Positions 54,906 through 64,000 of a stretch of DNA of 64,000 bases are shown here, piece after piece (the first letter of the stretch is position 1; the number at the start of each line of letters is the position of its first letter). Source of the stretch: Yarrowia lipolytica. Its lineage: Eukaryota > Ascomycota > Dipodascomycetes > Dipodascales. Both the position numbers and the translations under genes were made by a program. The notes under the pieces are model-generated. The model was not told where the DNA came from and did no database searches. It saw only the letters and a list, made by a program, of their open reading frames with translations. The stretch is from assembly GCF_001761485.1 (NCBI RefSeq), contig NC_090775.1:496001-560000 (forward strand), written 5' to 3'.

Positions 54906-57216
54906 GGTGCGTAAAATGTCGAAAAACGGGTGTTTTCTGAGCGGGCAAAATGGACCTACAGAAAATGGGATCCCCAAGATATTTATGTGGGGAGAACAGC
55001 GCGTTTGAAAACCTTGGAAATTGGCCAAAAATGACCCAATCAGGACGCGAGAAAACCCAATCTGCTTGGAACAACGAGACAGATCTAATGGTGCCTCCTG
55101 AAACCAATTTGAACCAACAAAACAGACCCCATATCGAGAACGTCAGATATCTCGGAAACTCAAAAAGTGACTATAAACCTTGGCGCGAACCTTGCGCAAA
55201 CAAGGCAGAAAGATGAGGTCGTGTGGGACAAGAAAAAACACAATAACGGGCCGGACACGCGACCGGGGATTCACGTGATTTTTATTGTACATTGACAAGA
55301 GCACCAATATCACGTGACTGTCTTTTCCGGTCCCGATTTCTTCTCTCTCCAATGCCCTCCTCCACTCGCTCACTAATCATGTGGCTTTGGGTGGGCCAGA
55401 AACATTTTTTATCCTGCCCGATGATGCATAAAATACGCAACTTCGGGCCATATCGCGGGGGACTTTGGGGGCAGAAAAGGCGAGATAATAGGTAATTTTT
55501 GGTATCGTTGTGCTTGCCTATATCACGTGATCATTTTCCGACTTTCAGTTTCCCGATATCTCTACTCTAGCCCAACTTATATCGACCCCACAGTCAAATT
55601 AAATTACGGCATTGTCCGGAATTTTAGCGGCCGTATTCGCTCCCTTAAATAGCCGGTATCGGGCGGGGTAATGGGTTCGACGTACGGCGGGTCTCGGGCG
55701 GTCACGTGATGTATCATTACTCGTGCGGCCATCTATATTTTTGTGGAAAGGTGTGATTTGGGGTCCGCGAAAATTCTTGCTATTACTCATTACTCAGCCT
55801 CATACGGCAGGAGCGTGAGGCATACATGCTTTTTCAGGCTCCCACCGCAACTAAAAATGAAGGTGGAGTTTCGGAGTCCGAACGCCGAGTCGGAGCAGTG
55901 AAGATGGGGATGTAAAAGTGGCGGTGGAGGGATGGTGTAGATGAAAGGGGGGTATTGTGATGATCGCAATGATTATGCGAGTGTGCTGGAGTTTTCATAA
56001 TTACGATTGGATGAATATTGAGGGAGTTGGAGAGGTTTTGTTTGGTGACTCTTTTTGGAGAGTTCGAAGAGGTAGGTTCATGGATCTGAAGATATTTACT
56101 GACAACTCGGTGAATATTGGAGCTAGAGAGTAGCTGAAAGTGGGAAAATGTAAGGCTCAATTGGGGGAGTCTAATGGTATTAATTAGAAATAATTTCGTG
56201 GGGTTATTATCGATCTGTAATTCCTTCAATTCCCCCCACCCCACCCGAAATTAAAGATCGTCACCTTGGCATGTAGAGATTAAGCACGTGTGATGATTGT
56301 GAGTTGGGGAGGTTGGTTGGAGGAGGTTGGGTGGAAGCGTCATGCGGTGGGATGACCAAGTTCGGTAGTGGCGAGGTGTTGCTCATAACCTGTAGCCCGA
56401 CGATAACCCTGACTAATACGGAGTGTAAGTATAGGTGGAGAGGTAGGAGTCCAGCCGCTACCACTGCTTGTGGAAAGCAGACGGACGAATGAGAGTTTGA
56501 TTTTTGGAATTGTTGAAATGTCAGCTTGCGGACGGTATAGATTTATCGTCATAGCTCGACTTGAGTCCGACGTTCAGCTAGCGTAATGTTCTTACTAACT
56601 TAACAAAGTAGAGCTGCGTTGTGAGAAACAGTCATGGAAAGAAATATTGCGAGACAAGTGTGTGAAATTTCAGTGTCAATGCAATAGTTTTGCAACAATA
56701 ACTCCAAATGATTTCTTTCCATGATTGTTTCTCATATATTGACTCCCTTTTACATTGACTTCCTTTTTGGTGTTGATTGACTTCCTTTTACAGCAATTTT
56801 TCGTCTCTAGAAGAGTTCCTTGCTAACAATTTCTAACTAAATCCCAACTATCATATAACAAAGTCAGTTAGACACCAGAACAGTCACGAGAGATGGAACA
56901 GAGAGAGTGCTGCTTGGTAAACGGGCGCGCCTTCCAGAAACGACCTCAGTAGATGTACTGTACTGCACTGTACCCCCAGATTCCCTTCCACTAGGATGAA
57001 TAACAGCTCTCGGATGTGGAACTCGAGGCTCTCAGAGAAGGATCTCTTAACAATCCACCAAACTAGCATCGCTGATTCTGCTATAAGTATACCGCACGAG
57101 AATGTACTACTCAGTGACGTACAAGTGCTGAAGTGAACTATATAGACCTGTCATTCTGATAAATCTAGCACAATGGTGTCTTTCATGTCTAACCTTTGCG
57201 TGACAACCGTCATCGA
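54906..57216. other. Intergenic, with an inverted repeat at 56622-56734
   Basis: The left end is the MFS promoter region. CACGTGA sites occur near 55274, 55312, 55523 and 55701. Open frames of up to 136 codons lack an ATG or recognisable sequence. The inverted repeat is listed separately, and three copies of TTGACTTCCTTTT-like sequence follow it (56738-56792). Confidence 0.5.
56622..56734. repeat. 24-bp inverted repeat around a 65-bp loop
   Basis: The left arm 56622-56645 and right arm 56711-56734 are complementary at 23 of 24 positions (TGAGAAACA, G or A, TCATGGAAAGAAAT). A transcript would fold into a strong hairpin. It could be a miniature inverted-repeat element or a structured RNA. I see no clear target-site duplication. 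Confidence 0.85.
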
Positions 57217-57235
57217 TTTTTTTTTTTTTTTTTTT
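57217..57235. repeat. Run of 19 T, poly(A) on the minus strand
   Basis: The run lies 380 bases beyond the stop of the LINE-like frame at 57615-58361 and in the right orientation to be its poly(A) tail. A matching target-site duplication beyond 58430 was looked for and not found, so the link is uncertain. Confidence 0.4.
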
Positions 57236-57614
57236 CTATATTACATTCATTTAATTATAACTTTGCTGTGAAAGAAATAACCTTTGAAATGAATGTACGC
57301 TTTACACACGAATATTTACTAATTAAACACGTTTAGTGGTCATGCGTCCAACTTGGCACGTACCTATTTTCCAAGTAAAAAAAAATAAAAAAAAAACCTG
57401 GTTCAGTCCCGGTTGTAATGTTGGGTCCACCATAGCTTCGCGTGTTTGTTCCGTTCATCGGGAAAACGCCACTCCAGTCTCTGGTGTTTTCCACTGCCAG
57501 AATCAGCACCCCACTGATTCCAGCTAACCCAACTAATCCTTAACAAACTTTACCTAGGGTTATTATATAAAATAATAAAATAATAAAAATACTGTGGTGG
57601 ACTACGCGGCCCTG

Positions 57615-58361
57615 CTACGCTGTTCTCTCGGTGGCCTCGGCCCCCCTTTTACGCTTGCTATTGTGTCTTACTTCGCCAATCGTGGAAGTGCCTGCGGTTG
57701 GTCCATCGTCGAAAAACACATCTGGGGCTTCCTTCAGGAATTGAAGCAGGACCCTGTTGGACATGTCCCAGGGTGGCGTCGTCCCCTGAGGTACCGGAGG
57801 GATCTTTCCCATCTCCAGATCCCAATAGCCAATTCCCCGCCAGATATTTTGCGTGTTTTGACTTGTTGATGTTTCCGGGGGCGTCCACTGTTCCACATGC
57901 CCCTGTGGAAAGAGGGGAAGTACTCCACATTTCGACTCGGTAAAAATCCAGTCCTTTAAGAGAGTCCACTGACGGGAATCTTCATCTTGGTCAACATGGA
58001 AAGAAGAACTTCGCCACTTGCAGCAGAAGATATGCTCGTGCAGATCCTGAATGATGGCCTTATCACAGAGCCCGCATCCTGGATTCTTCTTGGTGAAAAC
58101 GTGGTCGTCAGGGTATCTCCATTTCACGAGCGGAAGTCGAGATATCCGCATGAGGTGAAGAACTTGTGCTTTGTTGGCGTCGGCGATGTAGTGTTTTCGA
58201 AGGTCATGCATTACCTCCTGCCAGACCATGTCGTCAGAGATGCCCCCGTAGTCGCTTCGTTGAGTCCACTTCTTCGGTCGTGCAAGTGTGTGTGGGAAGT
58301 TTGGCAAGTCGGGAGACGAGGTCTTGTGAAACATGAAGTTCTCTAGAGTAAGTGGTCCCAT
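57615..58361 (-). mobile_element. 5'-truncated LINE fragment, C-terminal end of the reverse transcriptase frame
   Basis: An open frame of 248 codons from the ATG at 58361 (MGPLTLENFMFHKTSS) contains a helical stretch with VLHLMRISRLPLVKW, then a zinc knuckle Cys-X2-Cys-X10-His-X3-Cys (CGLC ... HEHIFCC) followed by KWRSSS. This layout is the zf-RVT tail of non-LTR reverse transcriptases. The C-terminal 110 residues are Pro/Thr/Trp-rich and end in a basic KRKRG stretch. No polymerase or endonuclease domain is present, so the copy is 5'-truncated. A poly(A)-like run at 57217-57235 could mark its 3' end. The family (an L1-type element such as Ylli) is inferred. An unrelated small zinc protein remains possible. 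Confidence 0.45.
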
Positions 58362-59231
58362 GCTCCACCGGAGGTGGTCGATTTCCGATCGATCTCTCAG
58401 GCCGAGAGTTGGCTCTTCTTTCAAGGTTCAACTAAATGTTCAACTAAAAATCACAACATGAACAGATCTAACCCAACTAAAGCACCCCGAATTATTGATC
58501 TACAATATCGTATCCCCTAAAACAATAATCCACACGCTAATATCGTGCCCACTGAACTGATCTATACTACGATAACCCCGCAATCCCCGTAATCTCTGGC
58601 AAGACGTCAATATGGCCATTCGGTAAAGTACTGGTTCAGGAAATCAACTATTTTAGTTTGAATCTTCAAAACACCACATCTCCTTCAATATTGTTTCTAT
58701 CCAAAAGCAAAAAGTTCCATCACGTTTCAATTGTCGTGTTGTAGCTCCTGTAAAGATTCGAGCCAGATATACCCCAATCCAACTCTTCTGAAGACCCCCA
58801 AATACCAGACCCTGTCATGCAGCTCGGAGATGGGTAGGTTTAGCACGTGATCCCGAATACAAGACCAATGCAACCAGTTTCCACGATAAAACGAGCTCAA
58901 TCTGGGCGCAAGGACTCTGGCGACGCTACTTGACTTACTTGAAACCCAACTAAACTCTTGAACCGTTTATTGGGACACCCACAGTCCCGTCCTTGTTTCA
59001 ACAAGAATACCAACTATTACAGCCAAGCTAATAATTCTCAACTATTGAAATCACCAGCGAAAATCTCAGAGGAAACATATAAATTAGATTAAAACAATTA
59101 TAATAACAGTAACAGCAAGTCATGACTCATTATGGCTGGAAGTATGGACCATTGTAGTGGTCATTCCACCAGACTCCTCCTCATCAGGCCTTCTCTCTGA
59201 AGGTCCATTCACACCCTGGGGTGCGAATGGC
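58362..59231. other. Intergenic, nothing recognised
   Basis: This lies between the LINE-like frame and the stop of the second MFS gene. AT-rich sequence includes TCAACTAAA-type motifs. No gene, RNA or clear repeat was seen. Confidence 0.5.
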
Positions 59232-61481
59232 TTATTCGTCGGCGTCGTCGGCATCGTCCTCCGTCCGCACATACAAATACTTCATCAGATTCATCTCATC
59301 AGTCCATCGTCGGAACCGCTTGCCATAAATGTACAGCGGAATACCAAACAAACACAGAAAGATCTGGGCTCCTCCATATGCCAGAAAGACCGTCTTCTGA
59401 CCCCGCGACTCCACAGCCATGGTGTTGAACAATGAAAAGACAAAACCAAGCACGTTCTTAGACACGTTGAGAGACACGAGCGCCTCGGACGCAAACATCT
59501 TGTACGAGTCCACGCAGTAGGTGATGGCTGTTGTCGAACCCAACGAGCAGCCAAAGCCCAAAAGACCGAGGAAAATACAAACCACGGCCCAGTGGTCACC
59601 ATCGTGAGTGGCCCAGCCGTAGCCCATAAGGCCCATCGACGTGGTGATCATGACTGGCACAATCATCACAAGACGGAACTCGGGCTCATAGACGCCATTG
59701 TTGTGCCGGCACATGATTCGCACAAACATGTCGGAAATCTTTCCAGCCACCGCAGAGCCTAAACAGCCGCCAATGAAGGTCGAAACGTAAAGCAGACCAA
59801 CAGAAGTGAGCGGGAAGTTGTACGGCTGAGACGAAAAGATGTGCGAAATCGTCTCGGACACGACAATCAACCACACGACCGACATGGAGTACACCAGTGT
59901 TGAAAACATCACCGGAGGATACAGATAGAGAACGTAGGGACGTAGGGAGATCATCCACAACTTGTCCTGGCTTTGTCGGCCAATGTATGGCTTCAGGGTC
60001 TGAATGTACGACTTCTTAGGCACGTCTTGAGACGCCACAGAAAAATGAGACGCGTACGAGAGGTTTCGGGAGATGTAGGAGGGTCGTCCAGGTGCACTAG
60101 TCGATGGTCCAAACCCAGGGAAATCGCCATCTCCTTCCTCCTGATCCTCCACAGCAAAAGAGGTATGCTTGGGGCCGTGGTGGTCATGTGGAGTGTCGTG
60201 ATCGCGCAGAATTGAGTGCTTCTTTACCATAGGGGGTCGAGGTGGCGTAGAAGAGCCCAGAACGCCATCTTCGGGGATGGGCAGATCCACCTCGGGTTCG
60301 TCGGCGGGAGGAGCCGTTGATTCGTCAGCAAAGGAGACTTCCCGAGTGAGTGCGGGAGCGGTAGGGTTTGTTGCATCCTCCCGAGCCTCCTTGTCGGCTG
60401 CTTCTTTCTCAGCGTCCTTCTCCGCTGTCTCCTCCATCTCCCTCAACTCCTCATTGGCCTCCTGGACGTTGATTTCATCGAGGAAATCACGTCTCATACT
60501 CTGCCGCGAGTTCCAGCTCATGAGTGAGTTTGCTCTTGCCTCCTGTGCCATCATGGACTCCTCAAGGGACCGCTTGTTGGGGGTAGGTGCCCGAATGAAC
60601 CATGTGTCGGGCACAAAGAAGAAAATGAGCACAAAGTCCATGCCCACAATGATGGCTAGGACCCAGAAGACCCAATTCCAGCCCTTGGCGGAGATGATGA
60701 ACGCCGACACGAGAGGAACAATGTTCTTGCCGCCCAGCATGAGCAGTGTGTAGATGCCCAGTCGGTAGGCTCGTTCGTGCATAAAGTAAATCTCGGCGAT
60801 GGACGAACTGGGCAGAGACTCGGTGGGGGATGCGCCGATACCCATGATGATTCGTGCACCAATCAATGAACCGAACGACTTTGCAGCACCACCCCAGATG
60901 GCGCCTCCAAAGAAGATGAGGCACGAAATGAGGTAGATCATGCGCTTGCCGTAGATGACGGCGGTGGGGGCCAGGATTGCCGATCCCACGGCCATGGCCA
61001 GCATGAACGCGCCAACGAGGTAGGAGAGCGTGTTGAGCGTCACGTCAAACTCCTTGGCCATGATGTTGAAGCCCGACGCGAGAATAGGGGTCTGGCCTCC
61101 GGAGATGAAGGAGTGGAAGCCGATAACGAGAAGAGCAATGTCACGGCGCCAGATGGGCCAGTTGAGGGGGTCGTTAGGGTCGTTTCGTGGCTGGGGAAAC
61201 AGCACGATGCCTCCGGGGGTCTTCTTGAGATCCGACGAGTCGCTTTCGGACGACGCCTTTGCCCTGGCAACGGTGGCGGGATCAGTCACGACGCCCGAGG
61301 GGGTGGTGTCTGAGCTGTCCCCCTGGGTGGCGTTGGCGGCGTCTGCATCTTCACCTACCCCATCGCCGTCGTTACGGGTCATCAACTTGCTCTCCTTGTC
61401 TCTGTGACCCATCATCACGACCGTGCCTGTGACCTCGCCGCCGTAGTCCCGGGGCTGTAAGATTCCGAGTGATCCGAACAT
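59232..61481 (-). CDS. MFS transporter (DHA1, Hol-like) with a very large central loop
   Basis: This is a 749-residue, single-exon transporter with an ATG start (MFGSLGILQPRDYGG). A hydrophilic N-tail of about 120 residues ends in DPNDPLNWPIWRRD, a signature of the fungal DHA1 subgroup that includes the Hol proteins. Six spans follow, with YGKRMIYL in loop 2-3 and IGASPTESLPSSSIAEIYF near span 4-5. A cytosolic loop of about 220 residues comes next, rich in Glu, Asp, Ser and Pro, with DHDTPHDHHGPKH. Six more spans complete the protein. The C-tail is acidic (RTEDDADDADE). Such proteins move organic cations, amino acids, siderophore-like or toxic compounds by proton coupling. The substrate is unknown. 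The loop is long for the family and contains many possible phosphorylation sites. Confidence 0.9.
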   Translation of the reverse strand: MFGSLGILQPRDYGGEVTGTVVMMGHRDKESKLMTRNDGDGVGEDADAANATQGDSSDTTPSGVVTDPATVARAKASSESDSSDLKKTPGGIVLFPQPRNDPNDPLNWPIWRRDIALLVIGFHSFISGGQTPILASGFNIMAKEFDVTLNTLSYLVGAFMLAMAVGSAILAPTAVIYGKRMIYLISCLIFFGGAIWGGAAKSFGSLIGARIIMGIGASPTESLPSSSIAEIYFMHERAYRLGIYTLLMLGGKNIVPLVSAFIISAKGWNWVFWVLAIIVGMDFVLIFFFVPDTWFIRAPTPNKRSLEESMMAQEARANSLMSWNSRQSMRRDFLDEINVQEANEELREMEETAEKDAEKEAADKEAREDATNPTAPALTREVSFADESTAPPADEPEVDLPIPEDGVLGSSTPPRPPMVKKHSILRDHDTPHDHHGPKHTSFAVEDQEEGDGDFPGFGPSTSAPGRPSYISRNLSYASHFSVASQDVPKKSYIQTLKPYIGRQSQDKLWMISLRPYVLYLYPPVMFSTLVYSMSVVWLIVVSETISHIFSSQPYNFPLTSVGLLYVSTFIGGCLGSAVAGKISDMFVRIMCRHNNGVYEPEFRLVMIVPVMITTSMGLMGYGWATHDGDHWAVVCIFLGLLGFGCSLGSTTAITYCVDSYKMFASEALVSLNVSKNVLGFVFSLFNTMAVESRGQKTVFLAYGGAQIFLCLFGIPLYIYGKRFRRWTDEMNLMKYLYVRTEDDADDADE

Positions 61482-64000
61482 GTCACTGGGATGTTGTGGT
61501 TGTTGTGGTGGTGTTGGCTATGTGTACTTGTGTCACTGTCGTCGTATGGCAGTTGTCACTTCTTGAATGCCACGTCCTTGTGCCACGCCCTTGAATGTCA
61601 CACGTTCTTGAAAGTCACGTCCTTGCACTGGGCGATACCGTACTGTACTTAAAGACACGGTGTCGACTGTCGCTGAAAATGACTGGCGATGAGAAAGATG
61701 GACGGACTGATGTAGAGGACACGTCAAAATTAGCCCTCGGTCTTGGCTCTATCAGTCTATGCGATATGCAGTGGAGGAGTGGAGTGGAGTGACGTGGTGA
61801 ATGAATGATCAACTGAGGCTGAGGCGGAGAGTGTCGACTCGCGGGCAAAAGGAGAATGTCGAAGGTCTAAAAGTCGGGGCAAAAAATGTTCCACAGATCC
61901 GTTTGTGGAGATGCTGTCGACGTGGAGATACTGGTACTGGTACCGAAGAAGTATGGTACTCGCACAGTATTAATATTGCACTCCTCCTGCTGTATGCACA
62001 CTCAGGGATAAGGTCATCTGCAATGTTATTTAGAGATTTTTGAGCGATAACTTTAGGAGAAAAACCTAGATCAGAACGGCTGAGCGAAAACACATAAAAG
62101 TCGACCGAAAATCGACCAAAAACGGGCGGAAAGTAGCCGGGGAAAGGTGGTCACGTGACAAACCAATCCTCCCTGAGTCCAATAATGTTCTTGGAATCGC
62201 AATCCGTCTACTAGAACTTCCTTTTCTGGTCTCCTCCATTCGCCCCCCCCCACTTGTATCCAAAAATAGAGCTAATTGCTATAGTATGTACACACATGCG
62301 GAAACAGCCAAGAACAACAACCAAGTCCAGGGGGGATAAATTATCAAGGGGGGAGACCACATGAACCAAACACGTGGTATGACGTATTTCGGACAGTATT
62401 GTAAGCGGAGGTATTGATTGTTGGTCACGTGATTCGGTGGGTATACGCTGAATCTCTCTCTACATGGTTGGTGGTGATGACGTCAGTCTGAATAGGGGTC
62501 CAGTTTGAGCTGAAGTGGGTCGTCGATTTTGATTTTCAAAGTCTTTCTAGAAACATCTTAATCCCGAGAGTATTTTGGCGCCATTATTTCCCCGATATCT
62601 CGCGTTCTGACCGCCTATGATTGACTCTTGTCACCCCTCCCACCCCCACCACGCCTTGTTATCATCATGACGTCACCCGTACGCACAAGGGTTCCCCGCA
62701 ACGGTCTAAACAATGTCACGGAATCCAAATGCTAATACAAGAATGTGCGAGCATCTACGAGCATCTACGAGCATCGCACTGGATTGCACTTTGGGGCCAT
62801 TGACGTCTCCAGCTCGTATCGCTTCTTTGGCGGTACATGTGTCGGCTTTTGACCCGGCGTTTGCTGCCAAGCCGGCCAAAAAGTAACGTGAAAGAAAAGG
62901 AAAAACGGTACGGTTCTTGAATCAAAGGAATGCAGGACTGAAACAGACGTGATGGAATGCGGGGTGAAGAAGTGAGTACATGTTGGAGTAGAGGCTGGTG
63001 TGTGGGTTGGACGTGTACAAGTAGGTACAGAACAGTGCTATAATTGCTGGACATACAGCACTCGTCTGTAGCCCATTTGTTCTAGTCTGGCGGCGTTAGC
63101 CAGTAGTCCCGCATGACGTACTCTGGATGTCGAACTGGAACCGTCAAGTCCGCAGTGTCGATAGTCGGAGCTATCTTTATACAATCTTGTACACGCCGTC
63201 CTAATACCCCTACTTGTAGATCTACCCTCCACTCTAGCTCTACTGTTATGAGCAATGTCTCATAGAAGACAGTCAGAGGACACACTTTTGATTACTGTCT
63301 CACAAGTTGGATTTCCATCATTGAGAAGATTGCAAGAGGCAAATATGGTCTCAATACCTACTATCTGCTGTCAATACCCACTGAGTGCACTTATAATCTC
63401 TGCAGAGGCTGTGAGACTTGTTATGAGGCGTCAGTAGAAGTGGAAAACTCTAGTTGGGAGAATTACTTGGTAATAGTTGAGTAAAAAAGTGTGCTGGGGG
63501 TCCTTATCAGTCGAACCAGACAAGCAAATACAAAACAGACTACATCAGTTGATTTGAAAGAAGTACTTTACCTATTAAAAACCCAGTTACAGAAATACTT
63601 ACTGCTCTTCTGGTGTGATATATTCATTCTTTGGTTGCTTCTCAAGTAAATCCAGTTGAACTTATACTTAAGTTTGTCTAACCCACTAGTTATGGATGTC
63701 CGTTCTCTAATGCACTCATAACTCGCTCAATATCAGAACCAGCGAAAACCAAGAAGGTCTGAAAAGATTCAAAGAGTCAGGGGAACAATTTTGGTACCAT
63801 TTTCGTCCATTTTCTTCTCGAGATTTTTGTTCCAAAGAAAGGTCTTGTCGTGAAAGAACTCACTAAAAGAGATTTAGATCCATCCCTTGGCTGGTCCGGT
63901 GATGTGGGGAAGGGTTAAACTGGACTGGCCGGTTAGTCTGAGAGGTGGGACTGAGGAGATTGGTCCGAGGGGTTTTGCAGAGACTGGTGGCAGTCCTGTT
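61482..64000. other. Intergenic right flank, nothing recognised
   Basis: The left part is the promoter region of the MFS gene, with repeated CACGTCCTTG/CACGTTCTTG-like sequence at 61570-61626 (three or four diverged copies). A TACTGTACT motif lies at 61640. The rest contains CACGTGA sites and short frames only. Minus-strand GTGAGT and GTAAGT donors near 63866 and 63602 may belong to a gene beyond the window edge, but no exon is supported. Confidence 0.45.

Noticed and set aside
55834-56244. 136-codon minus-strand frame
   Set aside because: It starts at GTG without an early ATG, is His/Ser/Thr-rich low complexity and has no recognised motif.
45544-61481. P450, PMU1-like and two MFS genes as a biosynthetic cluster
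   Set aside because: The genes have mixed orientation, kilobase spacers and unrelated neighbours, and no core biosynthetic enzyme is present.
63920-63950. TTAGTC-containing sequence as possible Yarrowia telomeric repeat
   Set aside because: Only isolated partial matches occur, with no tandem array of the decamer.

Overview
The window looks like nuclear DNA of the yeast Yarrowia lipolytica or a very close relative. The introns carry the typical Yarrowia signals: a GTGAGT donor, and a branch point that abuts the acceptor (CTAACACAG, CTAACCTAG, CTAACCCAG). Genes are far apart for a yeast, CACGTGA motifs are frequent, and the proteins are yeast-like but include types absent from baker's yeast (a CYP504 P450 and a DUF1479 protein). 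The species call is inference; no database was searched.

Layout, left to right. A zinc-cluster-regulator-like protein without a zinc cluster (939-2060, minus). A PAS-domain kinase (4596-8897, minus) whose true start lies in a separate first exon. COX5, a cytochrome c oxidase subunit (13063-13572, plus), behind a 1.07-kb 5'-UTR intron and a CCAAT-rich promoter. MED15/GAL11, a Mediator tail subunit (17797-23213, plus), with its KIX domain built from three exons. A URH1-like nucleoside hydrolase (25016-26032, minus). A DUF1479 oxygenase-like protein (27882-29351, minus). A Zn2Cys6 regulator with an eight-codon first exon (33296-36284, minus). After a 6.4-kb gene-poor stretch come an NTG1-type DNA glycosylase (42694-44145, plus), a CYP504-type P450 (45544-47136, plus), an unrecognised basic protein (47469-48875, minus), a PMU1-like phosphatase (49984-50922, plus), and two MFS transporters (53175-54905 and 59232-61481, both minus). 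Between the transporters lies what appears to be the 3' end of a LINE, and a second, more decayed LINE-like scrap sits at 51816-52460.

The genes do not form one pathway; this is an ordinary mixed stretch of chromosome. Functional themes are respiration (COX5 with CCAAT boxes), transcription (MED15 and two regulator-type proteins), nutrient signalling (PAS kinase), DNA repair (NTG1) and xenobiotic or aromatic handling (P450, MFS pumps).

The most useful results are gene-model corrections. Four genes carry a 0.8-1.07 kb intron at their extreme 5' end, and in three of them the start codon lies in an exon that a simple open-reading-frame scan misses. Other points of interest are clusters of SUMO-consensus motifs in NTG1 and in the unrecognised 468-residue protein, a tiny C2HC-finger reading frame at 41196-41303, a 24-bp inverted repeat at 56622-56734 and many short minisatellites. 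I found no tRNA, rRNA or CRISPR array, and no convincing undescribed multi-gene system.
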